DNA of 64,000 nt from AP-15 sp963781215 (lineage in GTDB: Bacteria; Pseudomonadota; Alphaproteobacteria; ATCC43930; CGMCC-115725). Under the pieces are notes generated by a model. It saw only the letters and a list, made by a program, of their open reading frames with translations, ran no database searches and had not been told where the DNA came from. Below, one piece after another: positions 32,099 to 40,542 of this stretch (positions are counted from its first letter, which is position 1; each line of letters opens with the position of its first letter). The stretch covers positions 1 to 64,000 of the forward strand of contig CAWAFE010000037.1 in assembly GCA_963781215.1 (NCBI GenBank), written 5' to 3'. A program made the translations under genes and the position numbers.

Positions 32099-32802
32099 GC
32101 CTCGGTGGCCGACAGACTGACCAGGACCAGTTCAAGATCGCCCCAAGGCGAGCCAGGGAACGCTACACTATAGCTTACGTGCTTGTAACCGTATCCGGCG
32201 GCGACACCCTTGTCGACAAGCACTGGGAACACTAGCGAGATTCCCCAGTCTACGGGCCAGCGCGCGAGGGCATATGCCCTACCCAGCCTCGGCAGCAGCT
32301 CGGATAGCCGTCTGCCGCGGAAATCGGGTCGAACCCAAACGGAGCCGCCGAAGAACACGAGCCCGGTGATCCGCTTCGCGTCGGCCGCAGTAACCACGCA
32401 GCGTTGCGATTCTCCCTGCCCGGCGTAAAACATGTGCCCGGCTTCTTCTTCGAGCGTCGTCGTCGGCCAGTAGTATATCCGGCCCGCCTGGGTTGCGACG
32501 ATTTCTCCATGTTCATCTTCCCCCGAAATCCAGTAAGAATTCTCAGGTTGGAGATCAGAATAATCTGGATGAAACATCCGCATCAAATTATACCAATGGC
32601 CTCGTGCGGTTTCCTTTTTATTCACGTGAACCAGCTCACCAAAATCGTGTCGTAACCGCAAGCTGATGCCCTTTTCGCGGGCAGCCTTGTCGCCTTCGAG
32701 CACGAAGCGGGAGAGCAGTGGTGCCGGCCCATGCTTGATCGTCAGCGCGTCGGGCAGGCGCAGATTGTTTTCGGGGACGATGTTCGGATAGATCAGGGCC
32801 AT
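31948..32802 (-). CDS. uncharacterised protein (possible GNAT-like fold)
   Basis: A 284-residue soluble protein. The ATG at 32802 is preferred (GGAG seven bases upstream) over one five codons earlier. The central and C-terminal parts (ITGLVFFGGSVWVRPDFRGR and RLSELLPRLGRAYALARW) resemble the acetyl-CoA-binding turn of GNAT acetyltransferases, where R-x-x-G-x-G/A is replaced by RPDFRGRRLS. That is suggestive only. Codon composition is AT-richer than in surrounding genes. The 3' end overlaps the convergent gene by 151 bases, which is unusual and implies antisense transcription. Confidence 0.65.
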   Translation of the reverse strand: MALIYPNIVPENNLRLPDALTIKHGPAPLLSRFVLEGDKAAREKGISLRLRHDFGELVHVNKKETARGHWYNLMRMFHPDYSDLQPENSYWISGEDEHGEIVATQAGRIYYWPTTTLEEEAGHMFYAGQGESQRCVVTAADAKRITGLVFFGGSVWVRPDFRGRRLSELLPRLGRAYALARWPVDWGISLVFPVLVDKGVAAGYGYKHVSYSVAFPGSPWGDLELVLVSLSATEAYADFVEVLFRDFAASKSSEPADVSLASTLEQRLTNISSEGVFQGNNSRS

Positions 32803-33195
32803 CGGCGTACTCCGCAATTAGGCCATCGCTCCAGGGTCTGCGGTCGGCGTTGCGGCTTCGATGGATGCAACCGAACCGGCACGATGGCCGTTGCCGAGCC
32901 GCCTAGGAGCGAAAGTTGATCCATTCTTAAGATAAATTTGCGCCGACTGTCAATATTAAAACAAGATTAACGCTGAACGGGTCAAGCGTATCGAAGAACA
33001 TATATCAAACAATTTTAGATAAATTCAGTATAACACTGACGGTATATTGACATTAGCCAGGACGGAATATTGACGGTTCAGCTGAATGCAACCGCCACCG
33101 CCGACGCCCGTCTGGGTCGTTGCGCGGCAGCGAAATTGCCCGGATACTCCGCCCCAAGGGCGATCGGGCGACGGCGTGGGCGGGGATCATGGGCG
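32803..33195. other. 393-base AT-rich non-coding region
   Basis: No convincing gene. The part from 32920 to 33075 is clearly richer in A and T than the rest of the window and contains three copies of an ATATTGAC motif (one inverted, two direct). It separates two orphan genes from a catabolic-gene remnant and may be a promoter region or a transfer boundary. Confidence 0.5.
32949..33074. repeat. ATATTGAC motif set (one inverted, two direct copies)
   Basis: GTCAATATT at 32949-32957 is the reverse complement of AATATTGAC. GACGGTATATTGAC (33038-33051) and GACGGAATATTGAC (33061-33074) differ by one base and are 23 bases apart start to start, about two helical turns. They may be binding sites for one regulator. 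Confidence 0.5.
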
Positions 33196-33383
33196 ATGCA
33201 CATCAAGCTGACCGCCGCGGACGGGCGGAGCCGCGACGGCGACCGCACCGACCCCGAGAGCGCGGCGGGCTCGTGGTCAGCCAAGAGATTTTCGGCGAAG
33301 CGAGCATCTCTTATGTGGCGAAAAGCGCCGGCGAGGCGTCGCGGCGCACGCTCGATTTCTTCAAGGGACATGTCGATCGATGA
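33196..33383 (+). pseudogene. remnant of a dienelactone hydrolase gene
   Basis: From ATG 33196 one frame encodes MHIKLTAADGRSRDGDRTDP, the N-terminus of dienelactone hydrolases (DLH). A frameshift follows, and the next frame encodes RGGLVVSQEIFG, the conserved next strand of DLH. It then jumps to ASISYVAKSAGEASRRTLDF and FKGHVDR, the family C-terminus. The whole core with the catalytic Cys, Asp and His is missing. The TGA overlaps the ATG of the M20 peptidase gene (ATGA), as in an intact operon, so the gene was probably once translated with it. Confidence 0.65.
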
Positions 33384-34720
33384 CCAGCAAGGATGAATTG
33401 AAGCGCGCCGTCTGCGAGGCGGTCGACCGCCATGCCGACACGATCATCGATCTCGGCGAAACCATCCTGCGCCACCCGGAGACGGGCTTCAACGAGGTCA
33501 AGACCGCCGCCCTCGTCACCCGGCATATGAGCACCCTGGGGCTCAGTCCGCGCACCGGCCTCGCGCTGACCGGGGTCAAGGGCCGCCTCCCCGGGGGCGC
33601 ACCCGGGCCTCGCCTCGCCTTTATCGGTGAGCTCGACAGCCTGCGCACCTCGGACCACCCGCTTGCCGACCCGGCCACCGGTGCGGCGCACAGCTGCGGC
33701 CACAACGCCCAGATCGCCGGGATGCTGGGGGCGGCGATGGCGCTGAGCGACGCCGGGATCGCCGAACACCTCGCCGGCGAGGTCATATTCTTCGCGGTGC
33801 CGGCCGAGGAGTTCATCGATGTCGAGGAGCGGCTCGGCCGGGTCGCCAGGGGCGAGATCGAGTTCATGCTGGGCAAGCCCGAACTCGTCGCCAAGGGCCA
33901 TTTCGACGACATCGACATGGCGATGATGATCCACACCGGCTCCAGCGGCGCCGGAACGGCGCGCTCGGTCCTGGCGCAATCCTCGAACGGCGCCCTGGTC
34001 AAGCAGATCCGTTTTATCGGCCGGGCAGCGCATGCCGGCAGCCTGCCGCAGCTCGGCATCAACGCCCTTAACGCGGCGATGGTCGCACTGAACGCGATCC
34101 AGGCCCAGCGCGAGACCTTTTGGGAGAAAGACACGATCCGCATCCACCCGATCATCACCAAGGGCGGCGACGCGGTCAGCGTTGTCCCGGCCGAGGTCAC
34201 GATGGAGACGTTTGTGCGCGGCGGCTCGCTCGAGGCGATCCTCGACGCCAACAGGAAGGTCGACCGCTGCCTGCGCGCCGGGGCGATGGCGATGGGCGCT
34301 GATGTCGAGATCCACACGATCCCCGGCTACCTGCCGCAACGCAACGACAGGGGTCTGGCGCGGATCTTCGGCGACAATGTCGAGGCCGTATTCGGGCCGG
34401 GCGAGTTCCAGATCGGCGGCCACCGCACCGGCTCGACCGATATGGGCGACCTCGCCCATCTGATCCCGGTGATCCACCCCTATGTCGTCGCCGCCGAGGG
34501 CAAGGCGCACGGCGCCGACTGGCGGATCAACGAACCGCAGCACGGCTATCTGACCCCGGCGAAACTCCTGGCGATGACTGCGATCGACCTGCTCTGGGGC
34601 GACGCCGCGCCGGCCAGGGACATCCTCGCCAAATTCGCGCCGGCGATGACCAAGGACGCCTATCTGGCCTACGAGCGCGGCCTCTTCAAAAAGGAACGCT
34701 ACACCGCCGCCGAGACCTGA
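33380..34720 (+). CDS. M20-family metallopeptidase/amidohydrolase
   Basis: A 446-residue M20 peptidase of the amidohydrolase (AbgB/HipO-like) group, which removes acyl groups from amino acids or similar amides. Zinc-site motifs are HPETGFNEVKTAALV, ELDSLRTSDHPLAD, the AHSCGHNAQIAGMLG motif, VPAEEFIDV (catalytic Glu) and GRAAHAGSLPQLGINALN. The ATG overlaps the stop of the DLH remnant. It stands alone otherwise. Substrate unknown; homologues cleave N-acyl amino acids, indole-amino acid conjugates or p-aminobenzoyl-glutamate. Confidence 0.92.
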   Translation: MTSKDELKRAVCEAVDRHADTIIDLGETILRHPETGFNEVKTAALVTRHMSTLGLSPRTGLALTGVKGRLPGGAPGPRLAFIGELDSLRTSDHPLADPATGAAHSCGHNAQIAGMLGAAMALSDAGIAEHLAGEVIFFAVPAEEFIDVEERLGRVARGEIEFMLGKPELVAKGHFDDIDMAMMIHTGSSGAGTARSVLAQSSNGALVKQIRFIGRAAHAGSLPQLGINALNAAMVALNAIQAQRETFWEKDTIRIHPIITKGGDAVSVVPAEVTMETFVRGGSLEAILDANRKVDRCLRAGAMAMGADVEIHTIPGYLPQRNDRGLARIFGDNVEAVFGPGEFQIGGHRTGSTDMGDLAHLIPVIHPYVVAAEGKAHGADWRINEPQHGYLTPAKLLAMTAIDLLWGDAAPARDILAKFAPAMTKDAYLAYERGLFKKERYTAAET

Positions 34721-34775
34721 TCTTACCGCGTCAAAGAATTCGAGATCGTGTATTTATTTAGCCGACAGCCGCAAC

Positions 34776-35060
34776 ATGCTGGCCAAGATAGGCGCGCTGG
34801 CGCGGTTGGCGATCGAGCGCCGCGGGCCGGTCGAGGCCTGGATCATCGACGACACCGGCTTTCCTAGGAAGCCCAACGCCTCGGTCCGGCCACCGGGTGC
34901 CGGCCGGTTGCCGCCGCAGACCCCATCAGCTCGCGGCCGACCACAGACGCGGCGACACCGCGACGGGAGCACCAGCCCCTCACCGTCAAGACGTTTGCCT
35001 TGAGCCTGCCATAAGGGGCGTGGCGAACGATCACTTGGCGCGAGGGGAGCGCTGGACCGT
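34776..35060 (+). pseudogene. IS701-type transposase remnant
   Basis: An open frame from 34776 encodes GPVEAWIIDDTGFPRKPNASV, the DDE-catalytic block of IS701-family transposases (usual form WIIDDTGFPKKGKHSVGV). Further on, in another frame with an in-frame stop, LP-stop-GAWRTITWREGSAGP at 35000-35050 matches the next conserved block (LP-x-WRTVTWREG). The rest is deleted and no terminal inverted repeats or target duplications are recognised. It is an inactive fragment between the M20 gene and the CDF gene. Confidence 0.65.
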
Positions 35061-35119
35061 GGCTGACCGATGCCCGGCTGGCGCCGGGCAACGCGCAGGA
35101 CCCTGCCACCGGCGGGCGC

Positions 35120-36064
35120 TCATCGAACATCGACCCGCCGCGGAAAGTTCGCCCGCGGCTCCTCGATCCCTTCCGGGTCCTGATGGATGATGATCTCGGC
35201 GCCGGGATAGGCGGCGCGCAGCCGCGCTTCGACCGCGTCGGAGATTTCGTGCGCCTGAAGAAGATTCAGCGCACCGTCCATTTCGATGTGGATCTGAATA
35301 AAGGCGGTCGGCCCGGCGATTCGGGTGCGCAGATCGTGCGCGGCGACCACGTCGGGGTGCGACTGCGCGATCGCGCGGATCTTTTCGCGTTCGTCATCGG
35401 GCAGCTCGCGGTCCATCAGCTGGGTCAGCGACAGGCGCGCCAGACGCACCGCGGAATAGATGATCCACAGGCCGATCGCCGCGCCGAACAGCGGGTCGAG
35501 GATCGGCAGGTCGAGCCAGCTGCCCAGCACCAGGGCCGCGATGACGCTGCCATTGAGCACCAGGTCGCTGCGGTAATGCAGTTCGTCGGCGCTGATCGCG
35601 ATTGATCGGGTGCGGCGCACGACGTGCCGCTGGTAGAGCACGAGCCCGATCGTCATGACGATCGAGAAGACCATCACCGCGATCCCGAGGGGCGGGTTGT
35701 GCACGGAGACCGGCCAGATCAGCCGCCGAACCGCCTCAGCCAGCAGCAACAGCGCGCTGCCGGTGATAAATGCCGACTGACCCAGGACTGCCAGCGGCTC
35801 GGCCTTGCCGTGGCCGAAGCGATGCTCGCGGTCGGCCGGGCTCATCGCGTGCCGCACCGCGATGAGGTTGAGGAGCGAGGCCGCGGCGTCGAGCAGCGAG
35901 TCGATCAAGCTCGACAGCAGGGCGACTGAGCCGGTTTCGAGCCAGGCCACGAACTTGACCGCTATCAACAGCCCGGCGACCGCGACCGAGGCATAGGTCG
36001 CCAGCCGGCGAAGCCGGTTCGCCGCCTCTGTGTGGATCACGGGAAAAGCCGTTCCCGTCGCCAT
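35120..36064 (-). CDS. cation diffusion facilitator (FieF-like) metal efflux transporter
   Basis: A 314-residue CDF protein exporting Zn, Fe or related divalent cations by proton antiport. Six hydrophobic helices are visible; metal-site Asp pairs are in LIDSLLDAAASL (helix 2) and ADELHYRSD (helix 5), with the conserved HRFGHGKAEPLA between helices 2 and 3. A cytoplasmic C-terminal domain ends in EIIIHQDPEG. ATG 36064 has AAGGCGAG upstream and overlaps the 3' end of pdxH by 28 bases; a GTG at 36040 overlapping the pdxH stop is also possible. Likely co-transcribed with pdxH. Confidence 0.92.
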   Translation of the reverse strand: MATGTAFPVIHTEAANRLRRLATYASVAVAGLLIAVKFVAWLETGSVALLSSLIDSLLDAAASLLNLIAVRHAMSPADREHRFGHGKAEPLAVLGQSAFITGSALLLLAEAVRRLIWPVSVHNPPLGIAVMVFSIVMTIGLVLYQRHVVRRTRSIAISADELHYRSDLVLNGSVIAALVLGSWLDLPILDPLFGAAIGLWIIYSAVRLARLSLTQLMDRELPDDEREKIRAIAQSHPDVVAAHDLRTRIAGPTAFIQIHIEMDGALNLLQAHEISDAVEARLRAAYPGAEIIIHQDPEGIEEPRANFPRRVDVR

Positions 36065-36624
36065 TTCTCGCCTTCGCGAATGAACAGCCATCGATCGTGC
36101 AGGCGGAAGGGCCGTTCCTGCCAGAACTCTACACGCTGCGGCGCCAGCCGAAAACCCGACCAGAAGGGCGGCCGCGGCACGTCATTCTCGCCAAAGCGCC
36201 GGGTGAACGCCTCGACCCGATCCTCCAGCACGCCTCGACTGGCCAGTGTGCGCGACTGGTCCGAGGCCCACGCGCCGATCCGGCTTTCGCGCGGGCGACC
36301 GGCGAAATAGGCGTCCGCCTCGGCCTCGGCGACCGGCTCGACCAGGCCCTCGATCCGCACCTGTCGGCGCAGTGATTTCCATAAAAAGCACAGCGCGGCA
36401 TGAGGGTTGCCGAAGAGCTCGAGCGACTTTCGGCTTCCGAGATTGGTGTAGAAGACAAAGCCGCGACCGTCATGGCCGTGCAGCAGAACCACGCGCGCCG
36501 AGGGTATGCCGTCCTCCGCGGCGGTGGCCAGCGTCATCGCGTGGGCATCTTCCTCCGCTTTCGACGCTTCGGCAAACCAGCGCTCGAACGGTGCGAACGG
36601 TTCGGCCTCGGCGATTTCTTCCAT
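36037..36624 (-). CDS. pdxH: pyridoxamine 5'-phosphate oxidase
   Basis: A 195-residue FMN enzyme making pyridoxal 5'-phosphate from pyridoxine or pyridoxamine phosphate, the last step of vitamin B6 synthesis or salvage. Motifs are DAHAMTLATA, SARVVLLHGHDGRGFVFYT, the phosphate/FMN-binding NLGSRKSLELFGNP, and the C-terminal WSGFRLAPQRVEFWQ and RRERLFP. ATG 36624 has AAGGA eight bases upstream; a GTG at 36639 overlapping the preceding stop is possible. It is sandwiched between the YihY gene and the CDF gene with overlapping ends. Confidence 0.95.
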   Translation of the reverse strand: MEEIAEAEPFAPFERWFAEASKAEEDAHAMTLATAAEDGIPSARVVLLHGHDGRGFVFYTNLGSRKSLELFGNPHAALCFLWKSLRRQVRIEGLVEPVAEAEADAYFAGRPRESRIGAWASDQSRTLASRGVLEDRVEAFTRRFGENDVPRPPFWSGFRLAPQRVEFWQERPFRLHDRWLFIREGEKWRRERLFP

Positions 36625-36635
36625 GACCCGATCCT

Positions 36636-37967
36636 TCACGCCTGTGCCGCCTCGGCCGCCGACCCCGAACGCCGGCAGCTTCCGCCGCCCAAATTCTCGG
36701 CGAGAAGCGAGGCGATCGTCTGCTGCATCGCTCCGGCCTCGGCCTCGACGATCCGGTTCATCGCCGGGGCTACCTGCCGCTGCCAGGGTGCGGTGGCCCG
36801 GCTCCCCCAGGCGCCGCCGAGCGGCAGGTGCAGCGCCGCGCAGAGATCGCGCAAGGTGGCGGTTTCAGGGTTCCAGGCGAGGACCCAGCTTCCCTCCTGC
36901 GTATGAGCGGCGAAACCAGCCTGCGCCAATGGCCGGATATGCTCGTCGACCACCGTCGTCGCCACGCCAAGCTCGCCCGCGAGTGCACGGGTAGGGAGCG
37001 CCGCGCCGCGCCGCTGGGCGCGCGCCAATGCCGCGATCAGCGCCAGGCCGAGAGCAAGCCGCACACCGCCTGCCGGGATCTTGCCGGCGCCCTCGCCGAT
37101 GCGCCAGTTCGGCAGCGCCGCTGCGACCACCGCGCCAAGGAGGACTACCATCCACGATATGTACATCCATAGGAGAAAGATCGGGATCGCCGCGATCGCG
37201 CCGTAAACGGTGCTGTAATAGGAGACCGAGCCGATATAAATCGAAAACCCGACCTTGAGGATCTCGATCGCCGCGGTCGCGATCAGCGCACCGAACGCCC
37301 CGTCGCGCCAGCGCACCGCGCAATTCGGCAGCAGACAAAAGAGCAAGGTCAGTGCGACAAATTCCAACAGCGCGGGAAGCGCACGCGCGAGCCCGTGCAG
37401 CCAGCCGCTCGCCAGCAATGCCGCGGCTTGATCGCTGAGACCGGCCTGACGCGCGGCAAACTCGAAATAGGTCGAGAGCGAGAGGCTGACCCCGATCAAC
37501 ACCGGGCCGAGCGTGATCAGCGCCCAATAGGCGAGTACCCGCTGCCCCCAGGGGCGCGCCGCGGTCACGCGCCAGATCAGGTTCAGCTGGTCCTCCACCG
37601 TGACCAGCAGCAGAATGCCGGTCGCCGCGATGCCGGCGACGCCGATCGCCGTTGTTTGCGCCGCCGATTCGGCGAAATTGCGGAACCAGTACGCCGCCTG
37701 CTCGCCGACCGAGGGGATGAAATTCTCGAACACCAGCCCGAGGAGCTGCTCGCGAACTGGCGCAAAGATCGGGAAGGCGGACAACGAGCCGAGCGCGATG
37801 GCTGCGATCGGCACCAGCGAGACGAGTGTCGTATAGCTCAGCGCGCCAGAGGCGGCAAAGCAGCCGTCGGCGACGAACCGCCGCGCCGCATGGACCGCGA
37901 ACGCGCCGACCTCGCCCGCTCCATGCCGCAGCCACCCGATCGGCCGGCCGTCACCCTCCTCGCTCAT
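36636..37967 (-). CDS. YihY/BrkB-family inner-membrane protein
   Basis: A 443-residue member of the YihY/virulence-factor BrkB family (formerly called RNase BN). Six hydrophobic segments are visible, with the family motifs GALSYTTLVSLVPIAAIAL, FIPSVGEQ, TVEDQLNLIWRVTAARPWGQ and GAIAAIPIFLLWMYISWMVV. The C-terminal 150 residues form a soluble domain with a winged-helix-like segment (LPTRALAGELGVATTVVDEH), an extension seen in many proteobacterial members. Role unknown; it may be a transporter or membrane-shape protein. First gene of the YihY-pdxH-CDF operon. Confidence 0.92.
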   Translation of the reverse strand: MSEEGDGRPIGWLRHGAGEVGAFAVHAARRFVADGCFAASGALSYTTLVSLVPIAAIALGSLSAFPIFAPVREQLLGLVFENFIPSVGEQAAYWFRNFAESAAQTTAIGVAGIAATGILLLVTVEDQLNLIWRVTAARPWGQRVLAYWALITLGPVLIGVSLSLSTYFEFAARQAGLSDQAAALLASGWLHGLARALPALLEFVALTLLFCLLPNCAVRWRDGAFGALIATAAIEILKVGFSIYIGSVSYYSTVYGAIAAIPIFLLWMYISWMVVLLGAVVAAALPNWRIGEGAGKIPAGGVRLALGLALIAALARAQRRGAALPTRALAGELGVATTVVDEHIRPLAQAGFAAHTQEGSWVLAWNPETATLRDLCAALHLPLGGAWGSRATAPWQRQVAPAMNRIVEAEAGAMQQTIASLLAENLGGGSCRRSGSAAEAAQA

Positions 37968-38099
37968 TGAGAGAACCTAAGAACCGGCGCCCGGCTAGAC
38001 AACCGGCTAAACAAAAAGGGGATCCTCGCTGCTGCCGCGGGCGACCGCCGATTGGCCCTTAACCCTTCCTTCGTGTAGGATGCGCCCGAAGCGCGGGAT

Positions 38100-38912
38100 A
38101 TGGGGAAGCCGATGCCGCTGATGGCGGGAAGGCAGGGCCTGATCATGGGGGTGGCGAACGAGCGCTCGATCGCCTGGGGCATCGCCAAGGCGCTGCACCG
38201 GGAGGGTGCGTCACTCGCCTTCACTTATCAGGGCGAGGCGTTGGGCAAGCGAGTGCGGCCCCTCGCCTTGAGTCTCGACAGCGATTTCGTGCTGGAGGCC
38301 GATGTCGCGTCGGAGGAAAGCCTCGATACCGTCTTTACCGCCCTGTCACGGCGCTGGGGCCGGATCGATTTCGTCGTCCATGCGATCGCTTTTTCCGACA
38401 AGGACGAATTGAAAGGGAAATATCTGCAAACGACACGGGCGAACTTTCTGCGGACACTCGAGATATCCTGCTACTCGTTCACCGATGTCTGCCGCCGCGC
38501 CGCCCCGCTGATGAGGGAGGGCGGAAGCCTCCTCACTCTGACCTATTCGGGCGCCGAGCGGGTGATGCCCCACTACAATGTGATGGGCGTCGCCAAGGCG
38601 GCCCTCGAGGCCAGCGTGCGCTACCTCGCGGTCGATCTCGGTGGCGGCAACATCCGTGTCAACGCGATTTCCGCCGGCCCAATCAAGACCTTGGCCGCCT
38701 CGGGGATAGGCGATTTCCGCTATATCTTGAAATGGAACCAGCTCAACTCGCCGCTGAAGCGAAACGTCACGATAGAGGACGTCGGCGGTGCGGCCGTCTA
38801 TCTGCTAAGCGACCTGTCCGCCGGGGTCAGCGGCGAGGTCCACCATGTCGATTGCGGCTATCACGTGGTCGGCATGAAAGCCGTCGACGCGCCGGATATC
38901 TCAGTGGTGTGA
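38100..38912 (+). CDS. fabI: enoyl-[acyl-carrier-protein] reductase (NADH)
   Basis: A 270-residue short-chain dehydrogenase of FabI type, performing the last reduction in each round of fatty acid elongation. The N-terminus RQGLIMGVANERSIAWGIAK is the FabI nucleotide-binding motif, and the catalytic Tyr and Lys appear in YSGAERVMPHYNVMGVAKAA. The substrate-loop IKTLAASGIGDF, the target region of FabI inhibitors, is conserved. An ATG 12 bases downstream (38112) with GGGGAAG upstream is a possible start. It stands alone and is divergent from the YihY operon. Confidence 0.96.
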   Translation: MGKPMPLMAGRQGLIMGVANERSIAWGIAKALHREGASLAFTYQGEALGKRVRPLALSLDSDFVLEADVASEESLDTVFTALSRRWGRIDFVVHAIAFSDKDELKGKYLQTTRANFLRTLEISCYSFTDVCRRAAPLMREGGSLLTLTYSGAERVMPHYNVMGVAKAALEASVRYLAVDLGGGNIRVNAISAGPIKTLAASGIGDFRYILKWNQLNSPLKRNVTIEDVGGAAVYLLSDLSAGVSGEVHHVDCGYHVVGMKAVDAPDISVV

Positions 38913-39268
38913 GCTAAAGCGGTGCAAGTTCTTCGGCTGTTGGCTGAACGTGCTAATTATTCCTGGCATTGGGATGATGTATCTTGCCGCGCGAGCGGCC
39001 CGAGTACAAAGCTCCGACCTCAGCGAGCACGTCTCAAGCTCCGCCAACGCGGCGGCGCCCTACGACGCCTCGGGTAGCCTCGGCATCGGGCCGGGTAGCT
39101 TTTGGTCTAGGATCAGCTGCGGGCGATAGGCCGTCAAACCCCACGGGCGATCAGTCTCGCATAGCTCCGGCGCCGGCCCTTGAGAAAAAGCGCGGGACGG
39201 GCGGCGATCCGGCATGGATAATGACCCCGGCCGGTTCGCGCCGAGCCTGCCCTCGGAGGGAGAAACAG
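38913..39268. other. 356-base intergenic region without recognised gene
   Basis: Lies between fabI and the thiolase gene, both on the plus strand. No ORF with an RBS and protein-like composition, no repeat and no RNA gene were seen. It probably holds the promoter of the thiolase/DUF35 pair; no specific box is recognised. Confidence 0.5.
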
Positions 39269-40528
39269 ATGCCGTTGCCGCGACAAGAGGTGGATGCCAC
39301 CACTCCCAAATACCTGCGCGACAAATATGCGATCGTCGGCGTGGGGGAGACGACCTATACCCGCGGCTCCGGTCGCACGACGCGTGCGCTCGGCAGCTGG
39401 GCGGTCAGGAACGCGATCCTCGACGCCGGGCTGAAGCCCTCCGACATCGACGGCATGCTCGATTATTCGGGCGGCGATTCGACTTCGGCGACGTTCATCG
39501 CCGGCGATCTCGGCATCCGCCTCAATTTTTACATGGATGTGGTCGGCGGCGGCTCGTCGACCGAGGCGCTGATCGGCATCGCGATCGGCCTCATTGAGGC
39601 CGGCTGTTGCAAGACGGTGGCGATCTTCCGCTCGATGAACGGCTATTCGCAGGTGCGGATCGGCGGCACCGGCGCGCGCTCGGCCGCACCGGTCGGCGGC
39701 GACATGCTGCACAACCGCGCCTATGGCTGGCAGAGTGCGGGGCAGAGCTTTGCGCCCACTTTCATGCGCCACATGTACGACTACGGCACCCGGCCGGAGC
39801 AGGTGGCGATGGTCAAGGTGGCGCATAGCCACCACGCCTCGAACAACCCTAAGGCCTATTACAAGAAGCGCTTCACGGTCGACGACGTGCTGTCGAGCCG
39901 CTTTATCTGCAAGCCGCTGCATCTCCTCGATTGCTGTGTCGAGACCGATAACGCGACCTCGATCATCGTCACTTCGGCCGAGCGCGCCCGCGACATGAAG
40001 CAGCCGCTGGTGCTGATCCGCGGCGTCGTCGGCCGTTGCAACAAGCCGCGGCTCGACATGCATTACCAGCACGGGCCGATCTCGACCGTCGCCGGCCATT
40101 ACGCCAAGAACATCCTGTGGCCCAATTCCGGGGTTGGGCCGGAGGATATCGACATCACCGGCTCCTACGACGCCTTCACCTTCACAACGATGCTGCAGCT
40201 CGAGGATTACGGCTTCTGCAAGAAGGGCGAGGGCGGGGAATACGTGTCGAGCGGCGCGATCCAGCTCGGCGGGCGCCGGCCCAACAACACCAGCGGCGGG
40301 CATCTCTGCGAGGGCTACACCCACGGCATGAACATGGTCATCGAGAACACCCGCCAACTACGCAACGACGCCGACGATTCCTGCCCGGTGGGCGCCGACG
40401 GCAGGCGCCAGCACACCTACGACTACCGCGAAGGCGGCTGTCGCCAGGTCAGGAACGTCGAGGTCAGCGCCAATCTCGGCTGGGCCAACCCCGCCACCGC
40501 CTCGTCGATGGTTATGCGCCGCGGTTGA
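39269..40528 (+). CDS. thiolase-family protein (lipid-transfer/SCP-x type)
   Basis: A 419-residue thiolase-fold protein of the acetyl-CoA acetyltransferase-like group found next to DUF35 proteins. Family motifs are YAIVGVGETTYTRGSGRTTR, DVVGGGSSTEALIGIAIGLI, HNRAYGWQSAGQSFAPTFMR, DAFTFTTMLQLEDYGFC and the C-terminal GGHLCEGYTHGMNM. The usual nucleophilic Cys near residue 90 is not evident (VGGGSSTE), as in many members that act as aldol or retro-aldol enzymes together with a DUF35 partner. ATG 39269 has GGAGGG upstream. The DUF35 gene follows after 14 bases. Confidence 0.9.
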   Translation: MPLPRQEVDATTPKYLRDKYAIVGVGETTYTRGSGRTTRALGSWAVRNAILDAGLKPSDIDGMLDYSGGDSTSATFIAGDLGIRLNFYMDVVGGGSSTEALIGIAIGLIEAGCCKTVAIFRSMNGYSQVRIGGTGARSAAPVGGDMLHNRAYGWQSAGQSFAPTFMRHMYDYGTRPEQVAMVKVAHSHHASNNPKAYYKKRFTVDDVLSSRFICKPLHLLDCCVETDNATSIIVTSAERARDMKQPLVLIRGVVGRCNKPRLDMHYQHGPISTVAGHYAKNILWPNSGVGPEDIDITGSYDAFTFTTMLQLEDYGFCKKGEGGEYVSSGAIQLGGRRPNNTSGGHLCEGYTHGMNMVIENTRQLRNDADDSCPVGADGRRQHTYDYREGGCRQVRNVEVSANLGWANPATASSMVMRRG

Positions 40529-40542
40529 GTAGGAGAACAAAC

